This document shows positions 10,302 to 22,830 of a DNA stretch of 64,000 nucleotides, in pieces. This stretch comes from Hydra vulgaris (taxonomy: Eukaryota; Cnidaria; Hydrozoa; Anthoathecata; Hydridae), in the NCBI RefSeq assembly GCF_038396675.1, contig NC_088926.1, positions 28,736,001 to 28,800,000 of the forward strand, in the 5' to 3' direction. The notes beneath the pieces are model-generated. The model made no database searches. It worked only from the letters and a program-made list of their open reading frames with translations, and was not told the DNA's origin. Made by a program: the position numbers and the translations under genes. Each line of letters opens with the position of its first letter. The first letter of the stretch is position 1.

Positions 10302-12780
10302 TGTTTTGTAACTGGTTGTAGAGGAAACTATGATAAAAAACATAAAGTTAAACTCTTTCGATTACCAAACAAAAACCGTTAACCTCTAGAAAGAGAAAGA
10401 TAGATTAGATCTATTCCAATAGAAAACATTCCAAATAGTCCAAATACATTCATTTGTGAAAATCATGGGCCAGTTAATAATGAAACTTGTCACATTCATG
10501 GGAAAATTCGTCCCTTAAATCCACCAACTATTTTCATCTGTGTATTTCAAAGTCAAATTCCTACACCTCCACCAACAAAAAGAACAACAACAAAATCACT
10601 ACCATCTACGCGTAACATGAAACTTGATGAAATTTCAGCTCACTCGTTTTGTATGAAATTAGTTGTTTTGATGATCTTTGCCTAAAAGTAAACAAAGAAG
10701 TTATTCCATTTCCAGTAATATCTTTTCGGTGGATGATGGTTTAATAATCGAATGCAAGGATTATATTGATACCTCTGCTGTTCTACAGTTTCTTTTAAAA
10801 GTTAAAATTGATTTGCGCTTTGAAGGTTTTCATTTTGGATCTAGATGCTCTATTATACCACTGTGCAGTAATCGAAAACATAAAATTACAATTTACTTAC
10901 AAATTTTAGAAGCTGTTAGATATTTACGTTCCGTTGAAATGAATCATAAAAAAAACATTATCCTACAACAATTTGTTAGCATGCATGCATTAACATTTTT
11001 TGGTAATATAAAATTTTTCCAGAAATTCTAAGTGGGGCTTTTGAGTATTTTTCAATTTCAAGATCTCTTTACAGTCGTATTAGAGATGGCTATGAAATGC
11101 CAAATATTGTAACACTTGGTAAACTTATATCTAAGGTTAATAAGCTAGAGGATTTTGTTTTCCTCAACAAATATTTTATGCAACTAAAAGATCCTCATCA
11201 AAAAAATGTAATTATTATAATCGATGAAGTTTAGGTAAAACCACAACTAACGTATCAACGGGGTATCTTATTTGGAAAAGCAGTAAAAACCCCAGAACAT
11301 TTTGCAACCACTGTTTTAGGTTTTATGATTTGCTCATTATTAGGAGGAAAAAGGTTTTTGTACAAAGCACTGCCAGTGTATCGTTTAAGTGCTGATTTTC
11401 AATATGAACAAGTTGTTGATATGTTAAATTTTATTCGTTCATGTAATGGCATTACTGTTGCAATTTTATGTGATATTAATAGAGTAAATCAATCATTCTT
11501 TAAAAAATTCAATTTGATTTCTCCATGGCGCACAACTGAAAACATTTTTTTGCTCTATGATTATGTACATCTAATCAAATCTATCAAAAACAATTGGTTA
11601 ACTGAAAAAAATGCAAGAGTTGAAGTATTCTGACTGCTGCCTTGAAAAAACTGCAAAGTGAGTTGACTTGAAGAAGCTGGTTGAGTTAGAAAATAACTCT
11701 ATTGTGAAACTATCAAAGCCTAATGAAGTTTCTATCTTTTCACAACCTATAAAACGACAGAATGTTGCTTTATGTCTTAAGATTTTTTGTGTTGAAACGT
11801 TAACTGCACTAAAAATTCATCCAGAAATGCAGGATTCAGGTGGAACTGTTGATTTTATAGAAAAAATTGTAAACTTTTTCAAAATCCTAAATGTAAAAAG
11901 TCAGTTCGAAGACGTTAAAACTAAAGACTTAAAAAGGGCTGTCTTTGATAACCCTAACAATCCGCGATTAGAATTTTTACTTGATATAGCAAGTATGTTT
12001 GAAAAAATGGTTCCTAAAAAACAAGGACAACGAGTAAAACAACTTACCGAAGATACTGCTCTTGCATACACGAGTAGAGGACTGGTTGAGTTAACTAAGC
12101 ATCTCCTCAGCACTTCACACGAATATGTATGTCTAGGAAATTTTTCTAGTGATCCCATTGAAAAAATGTTTAGTAAGCTACGTCAAGGTTTTGGTGGAAC
12201 ATATTTTAATAATGTTCAACAAGTTTTACAAAAAGTTAACATTAAGAAAACAAAGCTTCTCCTTGATTTAAACACAGATTTTGATGGAATTCAAACAAGT
12301 TGTGAACATGCTTGTTTGAAATGTTGATTTTTGCTAAATGATGACAATACCTTCAATGTGTTTCATAATCTTTCAAATATGGAGTTAGCCTTGTCTAAGC
12401 CTGTAAAAATGGCTTTAGTTTATATTGCAGGATACATCAGTAGAAATGATGAAGATGAATATGATACACAGTTCTATTATGACGAATTTGGAGAATTTAC
12501 TAAAGAAATCAATAGAGGAGGCTTGAAGATACCTGGAGACAATATGTGTCAATGGGTGATTTATTGCTATGTATTTTTTCATCACATCATGTCATGTGTT
12601 TGTAGGACAAGTTTTATAAATATAACAAAGATGATAGCAGAATTTTACGGATTTGAAAACATAGATAAGTTTCATGGAAAAATACTATCTAACATATTAT
12701 TTAACAATTATAGCAAGCTTTACTCACCTCGATCGACAAAAGAGCCAGCTTTAAAAGTACTTAAATTGTCACAAAAATGA
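10302..12780 (+). pseudogene. THAP9-like P-element transposase pseudogene, left arm
   Basis: The N-terminus is a C2CH THAP zinc finger (10302-10466): CFVTGC, then KLFRLPN, then FICENH. Two in-frame stops lie inside it, one a TAG where the family has its conserved tryptophan (RER-stop-IRS). Later segments include a coil-like linker, the first catalytic Asp in IIIIDEV with a TAG in place of Tyr, TYQRGILFG, the CDINRVNQSFF motif, YDYVHLIKSIKNNW, and the C-terminal DPIEKMFSKLRQGFGGTYF block carrying the expected acidic residue. Longest frames: 10678-11031, 11325-11633, 11668-12327 and 12331-12780, separated mostly by point stops. It is the best preserved P transposase here but is not functional as written. 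Confidence 0.9.
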
Positions 12781-13262
12781 TCATAGCGAAGCAGAAATAT
12801 AAATGTATGTAAAATATGTTTTGTGAAGTTGTAGGGTTTGTGAAATTTGAAAAGAAATCATTTATATAAGAAAATTAATAAAGAAAAGTGTTTTTTTTTT
12901 ATTTAATCGATTAAAAAATGTTATCTTATTGTAAAAGGTTATTAAAATAAACAGTTCTCAAAAATTGTAAACAAGCAATTTAGCAGCTAGTATAGCGAAT
13001 TTTAAATTTTAACTCAACTTATTTGTTCACAAAACTGTTTAAATCGACATATTTGTTTAAAATTATCCGCCTACAGTTTGTTTTTTTTTTGTTTTTTTTG
13101 CGCGCGTCTTTCAGGCGTGTTATTAAGTAGACCGTGGCCTAACGTTAACTAACATATTTTGAATAATTTCAAGTTTTCAAGAAAAAATATTTAATATTGG
13201 AGTGAATCGGAACAGTGTGGGTTGTTGTTGTTTTTTCCTAGAACTCAGAAAAATAGCGGAAG

Positions 13263-13470
13263 TGTAACCGTGGCGCAGTGGTTATAGTGCTGCCTTATAA
13301 CAAAGAGTTTCGAGGTTAAACGCCGGCTTTTGCCTAATAAGCAACATTTGCAAGGAAGTAAGCATTAACTTCGTAGTTAAATGCTCTTTTGCGATGCTCT
13401 GTGACAAGACCGTAAAGACTTCTGGGAGCATCTTAAGAACCACAACAGCAACAACAAAAACAACAACAAA
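13263..13470 (+). mobile_element. tRNA-derived SINE, left arm copy
   Basis: The head reads GTGGCGCAGTGGTTATAG (A box) and GAGGTTAAACGCC (decayed B box), as in a tRNA-derived pol III promoter. The body contains GCTCTGTGACAAGACCGT and a CTTCTGGGAGCA stretch also found in the SINE at 40495-40700, so they are one family. It ends in a CAACAACAAAAA tail. It is too decayed to be a working tRNA gene. Confidence 0.8.
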
Positions 13471-14049
13471 TCTTGGCTGAGTTAATGTTTTGTACTCGGA
13501 AGAATGTCTTTCGAACAGAACATTTCTGCGTCCAGCAAAATACTGGGATGGATCTCGCGTTGTTTTACCTAAATTTGAAAAAAAATTACACTTCAGCTAT
13601 CCTCAAATAACAGAATATACAAATCAACAACTCTTGAATCTTGGAAATGTTTTGAAATTCAATGTAGACTCTAATAAAATGGTGACATTCCAGCCTTGTT
13701 AATACCATGAAAAGTTGTACCCGTACCAACCTTTTTTTTTTTAATTTTATTTAAAAATATACTGCTCTTGAATTTTATTTTATTCTCATTTGAAATAACA
13801 ACGCATTAAAATACAGTGCTCTTTTTTTCTACTTTTACAATTTAGTTTGTACGACAAATTTTTATTGTTAACTAGTGTTCTTTAGGTGCGACTGTATCCC
13901 ATTTATTTTTTACATACTACAGCCATAATACATTCTGTAACTTTGATGATCAGAACATTTTAATTACTGTTGTAGTAAAAACTTTAGTAATACTTTGTTG
14001 TTTTATAGTTGTGTGCCTATTGTGCATCCTGGTTAGTGTTGAATGCTAC
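13471..14049. other. AT-rich stretch between SINE and LINE fragment
   Basis: A 70-codon frame at 13490-13702 (ending SNKMVTFQPC) is partly preserved in the other arm but is unrecognised. Nothing else is seen. Confidence 0.4.
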
Positions 14050-14612
14050 CAGTGCACTTTAGGTACCCACGCCCATTTTTAAAAAACTTTAACAGTGAAC
14101 TCAAATTCACTATTGATGAATATATAATTGCCGTTACCTGTTGCTTTGACGTAGTTTCCGATTCGAAATTTTTTTTTGCATCAATTGAAAGAGCAAACAC
14201 CGAAATGTGAGTTTGGTTTAGTTGAACTTTTCTGTTTTGGCCTTTTAGTTTTTCGGTTTTTGTTTGACAATTTGAAAATAAGCTTGTTGTTATTAACGTT
14301 TAGTCCGTTTTTTTTAAAAACGTTTGCTTGGTCAAACTTTATGACGATTTCAATCGCATTACTTTTTCTCAAAAAATGAATGCCTTCAAGTTTTTAGTCA
14401 AGGTTTTCGTTTTTGAATGCGTTTAACATCTCGTTTATTCATCGCTACTATAATTTAATAATACATCTTCAATTAGCTCTGCAACAGATGCTCGTGCCAT
14501 TATTTCGAGCAAAATGGCGGATATTTCTTTGGCTTGTTGAATACTTGTTGTTTGATGTTCTTGGTTAGTTTTAAAAAAAAACTGTTTCTTTTTCGTTTTA
14601 CAAAAGCTGATC
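14050..14612 (-). pseudogene. Diverged LINE ORF1 fragment (second Tx1-like copy), left arm
   Basis: The minus strand encodes pieces that align with the ORF1 at 7255-8027. KNENLD-KLEGIHF matches ENLDEELEGVQF. A frame at 14181-14372 (AIEIVIKFDQANVFKKNGL) matches the ARIKLLENGLKIN region. An LLNYSSDE-like segment matches the acidic stretch. The 5' part ETVFF is recognisable near 14590. No ORF2 follows. It is a truncated, older relative of the LINE. Confidence 0.7.
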
Positions 14613-15729
14613 TTTTATTTAAAGTTAGAAATTTACATATTTAATTTAAAATATTTTTTGATAAAATGAAAATCCTCGACGTATACATACTAAGTATATA
14701 GAAAAGTTTGTATTTTGCTTATTTGTGGAAGCATGATTTATCTCCATTAATTTTTAAAGACCTTTTTATTTTGAAACCATTAAGCAAGAGAAATAATAGT
14801 TATGTGAATGAGCCAATCTGTCGAACGAAATTCAATTAATTTCGTGACACTTATTGTGCAGCTCATTTTTGTAACAAAATTGTTTTGCCTAATTTTGACC
14901 ATTAATTACTACTATCTTATTCTGTTTGTTAAAAAAAATTAAAAGATTTCATTCTTTCTATTGAAAATATCTTAGAGTACTTTTAATTAATTTATCTTGT
15001 GACGAAAAAATGTTTTATTATTTTGAGTTATGTATGTTCAGTTTTTATTTTATACTTGAGTACAATTTATATTAATATATTTAAGAATGATTTATTGCTT
15101 TCACGTTATTTTACGTACTCTTAGTAAAAAGGTGCTTTTATATTATTTTACGTTCTCTCTCTTGTAAAAGCTTTCTGAAAATAAGATCATTGTGTTCTTG
15201 TTTTAGAAGCCTTATTCGTATTAGTAAAATATGCAGTATATATACATTACGTCAAATGTAAACAAAACGTACTTAAAAAAAAAACAAATAGTAATAAATT
15301 CTCCGCTTTAATTTTTTAATTAAAGTATTTAATAATTTTTCCTAAGGAATCGTCCAAAAATTATGTAACACAAACTTTCACAATAAACAAAAAAAAAAAG
15401 ATCAAAAGTTTTTCCTCGCAGAGCCTTAATTTAAATAAAAAGTCAAAATAGCCCATTAAAGTTTAATGAAAATCGCCGCTTAAAAGAAACTAATGTCTCC
15501 AACTTCTGTTTTTAAAATTGTTTCTGTTTTTAAAATAAATATTGCGTTGCGTAATTTTTAAACGATCCTTTTTTAACTATAAAATTACCAGCAAAAATCA
15601 TAAAATTGTTTCACAAATTCTTGCCTGGGTTACTGCCATAATATCCGAAAAAAAATTTAGATATGTTCAAGCGCAAAATAATTGCTTGTAACACTCGCCC
15701 AGATACTGCAGTTTTCTATTGTACAGAGA
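14613..15729. other. AT-rich stretch downstream of U1 copy C
   Basis: No gene recognised. The 85 bp next to 15729 is the conserved U1 3' flank, including an AATAGAAAACTG-like 3'-box candidate. Confidence 0.45.
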
Positions 15730-15893
15730 AGGAAGCGAGCGCGAACGCAGGCTTCCGCTATCAGAAATTATACTGTCGAGTTACCGACGTTAGCGGTAAT
15801 CGCAGAGGTCAGCCGGTGCGAAGTGCAATGCACAAGCCTCACTCTGGAAGAAGCCCCTTGTGGATCGAACTTACTTCCCAGTCAGGTAAGTAT
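15730..15893 (-). ncRNA. U1: U1 spliceosomal snRNA gene, copy C, left arm
   Basis: An intact 164-nt U1 on the minus strand with ATACTTACCTG at the 5' end, the GCATTGCACTTCGC stem-loop II, an ACTCGACAGTATAATTTCTG Sm region and a complete TTCG-capped stem-loop IV. It has the same upstream block as copy B and looks the most intact of the three in this arm. It is identical to its mirror at 21000-21163. Confidence 0.94.
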
Positions 15894-15955
15894 GTTAAAA
15901 CGTCAAATTTTTGGACACGTTCAAATCGTTACACAGTTTTGCTTGTGGGTTTATT
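15894..15955 (-). promoter_or_regulatory. Conserved U1 upstream (PSE-like) promoter, copy C
   Basis: The block CCCACAAGCAAAACTGTG plus TAACGATTTGAA sits at about -57 to -27 relative to U1 nt 1 and is shared with copy B. Conservation stops beyond about -65. Confidence 0.7.
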
Positions 15956-16261
15956 TTAAAAAATATATTTAATTTTCAAAATATATTCAATATATATCCA
16001 ATGAAAAAAAATTAAACGAGCAACGAAAAAAAACGAAAAAAAAAAAAAAGAATAACAACATAAAATGCTTCAAAACGTTTAAAACACGTCTACTTCATAT
16101 TATTCGGCATTTAGAACCGAGGAGATATTTTTTAAAGGGGGAGTGAAGATCAGTAACATTGTCGTGTGAAAAGTTTATTGATTTTTATTTTTACAATTAT
16201 TTAAATTCAAGAAAAAATGAAATAAGTTTACCATTTTTCTATTACTTTTATTTATTTATTT

Positions 16262-16502
16262 TATACCTTTTTATGTTTTTTGATTTTATATTTTTTGTCT
16301 TTTTTGATTTTATACTTTTTTGTATCTTTGATTTTTTTTTTTTGTGTGTTTTTTTATTTTATATTTTTTTGTCTTTTTTGATTTTATATTTTTTTGTATC
16401 TTTGATTTTATATTTTTTTGTATCCTTTGATTTTATATTTTTTTGTATCTTTGATTATATATTTTTTTGTATCCTTTGATTTTATATTTTTTTGTATATT
16501 TT
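16262..16502. repeat. Degenerate AT-rich tandem repeat
   Basis: Eight or more copies of a 22-27-bp unit (TTGATTTTATATTTTTTTGT with a TATCT variant end). The Phe/Leu-rich reading frame across it is an artefact. The mirror copy is at 20391-20631. Confidence 0.85.
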
Positions 16503-18378
16503 GTTTTTTTTATTTCTGAGACGTTGGGCGAAAAGAAATCGAGAAATTAGATATGGTTTTAGAAGAAGATGTTCAAAATGAGTTATTGGTTTTTTTTAAA
16601 GAAAAAAAAAATTTGTTAACGGAAATAAAAAATTGCAGGACTTTTACACAAACACTACGTTACAAACGCTACAGATAACACTTATATGTTGAAATTATAT
16701 ATCATAAAATAAGGGCTGGCAGTGATTGTCTAATCATAAACAACAGTAATTTTGTTGTATAAAAGAAAAGAAAAATATTAGCAGAGAAGTGGAAATCTTT
16801 ACTAAACATGCAGATCTTACTTTGAGCCGTTGTTTTATTTTAGTTCATGTATTTAGTTTTAGACTCCTATTCTCTACTTGAAAAAAAAAAAACGTTCTTA
16901 ATACAAAAAAGTTGACAGAAAATGCCCGCAGTGTTTCTACGGACATGATAACTATATTTTAAAGTAATAATATTTCTGATGTTCCTGATTAATCCCCTGA
17001 TCACTTCCATTGGGTCAACATTTGGTGGCATCTGCTGTTCCATATTGCACTCATGATGGTTTGAATGAGTGTCAACAGCAGCTGCAAAGTAGAGTTTTTC
17101 TCCGATAGATTCGCTGTTTCGATCGAGAAAATTGAATTTATCGGAGTAAAAATGTTCTGGGATGTCAAGGAGTTATATACATGTTTAAAACACTTCCATA
17201 TCTGAAAAAATAGTGAATTATTTTATGCCCATAGAACTAATCGGAGGATAAATTTTTGATTCATGGTATTGTGGTTTATCCTCCTCCAGCTAATTGCCAT
17301 AAGGAGACCACATTACCAAGGCTTGCAAAGACAAACTCAGCTCTTCAAGGAGTGTCATAACCTGCTCTAGGGACCAAGAGTAAAGTGAGTTTGGGAAGAA
17401 CAAAGATATATAATAGTGAAAGACAGATAGCATAGAGAAAGCGGACAGGAACTGAACGCGATATTTGAAAGTGTAATAAATAATAATAAATAATTAATTT
17501 TTGATTCTTTTTTTTTTTTTGTATTATAATTTATTCCGTCTTCCGGGTAATTGCCATACTGACGTCCTCATAATATATGCAAGGTTTAATCGTAGAGAAA
17601 AAAATGAAAAACAAAAAATAAATAATTTTACAAAGATGTCCATTGGACCCGTATATAATAATACAAACACCATAAAAATATAAATAAAGAACAAAAAGAA
17701 ACAAACAAAAATAGAAAAAAAAAAATTGAAAGTTATACAAAACAGTCATGAACATCTACTATCAAATTTATTTTCATTCATTATTTTCATATTTACACTT
17801 CCATTTTTAAAAATATTTCTAACTTCCTCTTTGGGTTTGTCTTGTTTGCTGTGTTAAGATAAGTAACTCATTTGTAAATAGTTTTTCATTTTTGATTCAT
17901 TGTTTAGAGTAGTAAAAGCAGTTTCGACATCAATTTTACACCTTGCGGCAGGTAGAAGTGTCTTTGAGTCCATTAGCCGCTAAAAGGTTAAAGTTCACAC
18001 AGAAACTGAAGATTTAAAGACCGTGGCAGAAATTGGCGAATTTACCAACCGTATTGAAATTGAAGATCGTAACATGGAAACAAAAATATCAAGAAGGAAA
18101 AGATCAAAAACCAAAGCAGAAAACGGCTTCAAACCACAAAAGAGCAGCAACGAGAACTCCACAGGAGAGAATACAGAATTTTTTAAATAAAGAAAACGTA
18201 GTAGTAGTTGGCACTTCAACATCTGAGCGCGTAATATGAATAATCGATAAAACACGGCTAAAAAAAAGAAATCTGAGGTTTTATGCCGACAAAATTGTTT
18301 AAGGTGTATGTTCTTCCATCGTCCAAGCGATGGCTTAAAATACAATTACTTTTTATTTGTTTATTTTAAAAAAAAGAA
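16503..18378. other. Innermost left arm, no recognised gene
   Basis: Contains two diverged copies of a short segment sharing TAATTGCCATA (about 17275-17335 and 17520-17590) and an unrecognised 68-codon lysine-rich frame at 18033-18239. On the minus strand at 17160-16980 a fragment reads like IQTIMSAIWNSRCHQ, which might be a LINE ORF2 remnant, but this is too short to assert. Confidence 0.4.
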
Positions 18379-18514
18379 TTGGTCGTAGGTTATTCATGAC
18401 ACGATATTAAAGGCCTTTACAAGTTTTTGTAGTAAATAAACAAAATTTGAATCAAATTATCTCTAAAAATAAAAATTTTAAAAAAATATTTTCGGTACAT
18501 TTGTCAAGCTGCGG
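18379..18514. other. Unique spacer at the centre of the palindrome
   Basis: 136 bp of AT-rich sequence with no partner in either arm. The left arm stops matching after AAAAAAAAGAA (18378) and the right arm begins with its complement at 18515. There is no coding potential. Confidence 0.9.
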
Positions 18515-20390
18515 TTCTTTTTTTTAAAATAAACAAATAAAAAGTAATTGTATTTTAAGCCATCGCTTGGACGATGGAAGAACATACACCTTAAACAATT
18601 TTGTCGGCATAAAACCTCAGATTTCTTTTTTTTAGCCGTGTTTTATCGATTATTCATATTACGCGCTCAGATGTTGAAGTGCCAACTACTACTACGTTTT
18701 CTTTATTTAAAAAATTCTGTATTCTCTCCTGTGGAGTTCTCGTTGCTGCTCTTTTGTGGTTTGAAGCCGTTTTCTGCTTTGGTTTTTGATCTTTTCCTTC
18801 TTGATATTTTTGTTTCCATGTTACGATCTTCAATTTCAATACGGTTGGTAAATTCGCCAATTTCTGCCACGGTCTTTAAATCTTCAGTTTCTGTGTGAAC
18901 TTTAACCTTTTAGCGGCTAATGGACTCAAAGACACTTCTACCTGCCGCAAGGTGTAAAATTGATGTCGAAACTGCTTTTACTACTCTAAACAATGAATCA
19001 AAAATGAAAAACTATTTACAAATGAGTTACTTATCTTAACACAGCAAACAAGACAAACCCAAAGAGGAAGTTAGAAATATTTTTAAAAATGGAAGTGTAA
19101 ATATGAAAATAATGAATGAAAATAAATTTGATAGTAGATGTTCATGACTGTTTTGTATAACTTTCAATTTTTTTTTTTCTATTTTTGTTTGTTTCTTTTT
19201 GTTCTTTATTTATATTTTTATGGTGTTTGTATTATTATATACGGGTCCAATGGACATCTTTGTAAAATTATTTATTTTTTGTTTTTCATTTTTTTCTCTA
19301 CGATTAAACCTTGCATATATTATGAGGACGTCAGTATGGCAATTACCCGGAAGACGGAATAAATTATAATACAAAAAAAAAAAAAGAATCAAAAATTAAT
19401 TATTTATTATTATTTATTACACTTTCAAATATCGCGTTCAGTTCCTGTCCGCTTTCTCTATGCTATCTGTCTTTCACTATTATATATCTTTGTTCTTCCC
19501 AAACTCACTTTACTCTTGGTCCCTAGAGCAGGTTATGACACTCCTTGAAGAGCTGAGTTTGTCTTTGCAAGCCTTGGTAATGTGGTCTCCTTATGGCAAT
19601 TAGCTGGAGGAGGATAAACCACAATACCATGAATCAAAAATTTATCCTCCGATTAGTTCTATGGGCATAAAATAATTCACTATTTTTTCAGATATGGAAG
19701 TGTTTTAAACATGTATATAACTCCTTGACATCCCAGAACATTTTTACTCCGATAAATTCAATTTTCTCGATCGAAACAGCGAATCTATCGGAGAAAAACT
19801 CTACTTTGCAGCTGCTGTTGACACTCATTCAAACCATCATGAGTGCAATATGGAACAGCAGATGCCACCAAATGTTGACCCAATGGAAGTGATCAGGGGA
19901 TTAATCAGGAACATCAGAAATATTATTACTTTAAAATATAGTTATCATGTCCGTAGAAACACTGCGGGCATTTTCTGTCAACTTTTTTGTATTAAGAACG
20001 TTTTTTTTTTTTCAAGTAGAGAATAGGAGTCTAAAACTAAATACATGAACTAAAATAAAACAACGGCTCAAAGTAAGATCTGCATGTTTAGTAAAGATTT
20101 CCACTTCTCTGCTAATATTTTTCTTTTCTTTTATACAACAAAATTACTGTTGTTTATGATTAGACAATCACTGCCAGCCCTTATTTTATGATATATAATT
20201 TCAACATATAAGTGTTATCTGTAGCGTTTGTAACGTAGTGTTTGTGTAAAAGTCCTGCAATTTTTTATTTCCGTTAACAAATTTTTTTTTTCTTTAAAAA
20301 AAACCAATAACTCATTTTGAACATCTTCTTCTAAAACCATATCTAATTTCTCGATTTCTTTTCGCCCAACGTCTCAGAAATAAAAAAAAC
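18515..20390. other. Innermost right arm, mirror of 16503-18378
   Basis: All reading frames are exact mirrors of the left arm (coordinate sum 36893). No recognised gene. Confidence 0.5.
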
Positions 20391-20631
20391 AAAATATACA
20401 AAAAAATATAAAATCAAAGGATACAAAAAAATATATAATCAAAGATACAAAAAAATATAAAATCAAAGGATACAAAAAAATATAAAATCAAAGATACAAA
20501 AAAATATAAAATCAAAAAAGACAAAAAAATATAAAATAAAAAAACACACAAAAAAAAAAAATCAAAGATACAAAAAAGTATAAAATCAAAAAAGACAAAA
20601 AATATAAAATCAAAAAACATAAAAAGGTATA
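20391..20631. repeat. Degenerate AT-rich tandem repeat, right arm
   Basis: Mirror of 16262-16502: an ATACAAAAAAATATAAAATC unit in tandem. Confidence 0.85.
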
Positions 20632-20937
20632 AAATAAATAAATAAAAGTAATAGAAAAATGGTAAACTTATTTCATTTTTTCTTGAATTTAAATAATTGT
20701 AAAAATAAAAATCAATAAACTTTTCACACGACAATGTTACTGATCTTCACTCCCCCTTTAAAAAATATCTCCTCGGTTCTAAATGCCGAATAATATGAAG
20801 TAGACGTGTTTTAAACGTTTTGAAGCATTTTATGTTGTTATTCTTTTTTTTTTTTTTCGTTTTTTTTCGTTGCTCGTTTAATTTTTTTTCATTGGATATA
20901 TATTGAATATATTTTGAAAATTAAATATATTTTTTAA

Positions 20938-20999
20938 AATAAACCCACAAGCAAAACTGTGTAACGATTTGAACGTGTCCAAAAATTTGACGTTTTAAC
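20938..20999 (+). promoter_or_regulatory. U1 copy C promoter (PSE-like), right arm
   Basis: Mirror of 15894-15955. CCCACAAGCAAAACTGTG is followed by TAACGATTTGAA, ending about 27 bp before the U1 start. Confidence 0.7.
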
Positions 21000-21163
21000 A
21001 TACTTACCTGACTGGGAAGTAAGTTCGATCCACAAGGGGCTTCTTCCAGAGTGAGGCTTGTGCATTGCACTTCGCACCGGCTGACCTCTGCGATTACCGC
21101 TAACGTCGGTAACTCGACAGTATAATTTCTGATAGCGGAAGCCTGCGTTCGCGCTCGCTTCCT
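21000..21163 (+). ncRNA. U1: U1 spliceosomal snRNA gene, copy C, right arm
   Basis: Identical to the left-arm copy C. It reads in the plus direction from ATACTTACCTGACTGGGAAG to the stem-loop IV end CGCTCGCTTCC. Splice-donor pairing region, stem-loops and Sm site (TATAATTTCTGATAG) are all present. The two copies C point away from the palindrome centre, 5.1 kb apart. Confidence 0.94.
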
Positions 21164-22262
21164 TCTCTGTACAATAGAAAACTGCAGTATCTGGGCGAGT
21201 GTTACAAGCAATTATTTTGCGCTTGAACATATCTAAATTTTTTTTCGGATATTATGGCAGTAACCCAGGCAAGAATTTGTGAAACAATTTTATGATTTTT
21301 GCTGGTAATTTTATAGTTAAAAAAGGATCGTTTAAAAATTACGCAACGCAATATTTATTTTAAAAACAGAAACAATTTTAAAAACAGAAGTTGGAGACAT
21401 TAGTTTCTTTTAAGCGGCGATTTTCATTAAACTTTAATGGGCTATTTTGACTTTTTATTTAAATTAAGGCTCTGCGAGGAAAAACTTTTGATCTTTTTTT
21501 TTTTGTTTATTGTGAAAGTTTGTGTTACATAATTTTTGGACGATTCCTTAGGAAAAATTATTAAATACTTTAATTAAAAAATTAAAGCGGAGAATTTATT
21601 ACTATTTGTTTTTTTTTTAAGTACGTTTTGTTTACATTTGACGTAATGTATATATACTGCATATTTTACTAATACGAATAAGGCTTCTAAAACAAGAACA
21701 CAATGATCTTATTTTCAGAAAGCTTTTACAAGAGAGAGAACGTAAAATAATATTTTTTACTAAGAGTACGTAAAATAACGTGAAAGCAATAAATAATTCT
21801 AGATCTATTAATATAAATTGTACTCAACATATAAAATAAAAACTGAACATACATAACTCAAAATAATAAAACATTTTTTCGTCACAAGATAAATTAATTA
21901 AAAGTACTCTAAGATATTTTCAATAGAAAGAATGAAATCTTTTAATTTTTTTTAACAAACGGAATTAGATCTAGTAGTAATTAATGGTCAAAATTAGGCA
22001 AAACAATTTTGTTACAAAAATGAGCTGCACAATGAGTGTTCACGAAATTAATTGAATTTCGTTCGAGCAGATTGGCTCATTCACATAACTATTATTTCTC
22101 TTGCTTAATGGTTTCAAAATAAAAAGGTCTTTAAAAATTAATGGAGATAAATCATGCTTCCACAAATAAGCAAAATACAAACTTTTCTATATACTTAGTA
22201 TGTATACGTCGAGGATTTTCATTTTATCAAAAAATATTTTAAATTAAATATGTAAATTTCTA
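21164..22262. other. AT-rich stretch, mirror of 14613-15729
   Basis: No gene. From about 21750 on, single-base and small indel differences from the left arm appear, for example around 21797-21815, 21959-21975 and 22035-22065. Confidence 0.45.
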
Positions 22263-22830
22263 ACTTTAAATAAAAGATCAGCTTTTTTGTAAAACGAAAA
22301 AGAAACAGTTTTTTTTTAAAACTAACCAAGAACATCAAACAACAAGTATTCAACAAGCCAAAGAAATATCCGCTCGAAATAATGGCACGACCGTCTGTTT
22401 GCAGAGCTAATTGAAGATGTATTATTAAATTATAGTAGCGATGAATAAACGAGATGTTAAACGCATTCAAAAACGAAAACCTTGACTAAAAACTTGAAGG
22501 CATTCATTTTTTGAGAAAAAAGTAATGCGATTGAAATCGTCATAAAGTTTGACCAAGCAAACGTTTTTAAAAAAAAAACGGACTAAACATAATAACAACA
22601 AGCTTATTTTCAAATTGTCAAACAAAAACCGAAAAACTAAAAGGCCAAAACAGAAAAGTTGGTAAAAACCGAAACCCACATTTCAGGTGTTTGCTCTTTC
22701 AATTGATGCAAAAAAAAATTTCGAATCGGAAACTACGTCAAAGCAACAGGTGACGGCAATTCATATCCTCGTCTAGTTCACTGTTAAAGTTTTTAAAAAT
22801 GGGCGTGGGTACCTAAAGTGCACTGGTAGC
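22263..22830 (+). pseudogene. Diverged LINE ORF1 fragment, right arm
   Basis: Mirror of 14050-14612. The same ORF1 relic reads plus, but with extra indels; the left arm's 63-codon frame is interrupted here by small changes around 22590 and 22665. Confidence 0.65.

Noticed and set aside
13263-13335. Possible tRNA gene
   Set aside because: The A box is good but the B box is decayed (GGTTAAACGCC) and the cloverleaf is not closed; it is the head of a SINE.
16980-17160. Possible LINE ORF2 piece (IQTIMSAIWNSRCHQ) on the minus strand
   Set aside because: Too short and interrupted to assign; recorded only as a hint.
17531-18345. Several frames beside the palindrome spacer, identical in both arms
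   Set aside because: Identity only reflects the palindrome. Composition is Phe/Lys/Tyr-rich, and no family or start context supports them.
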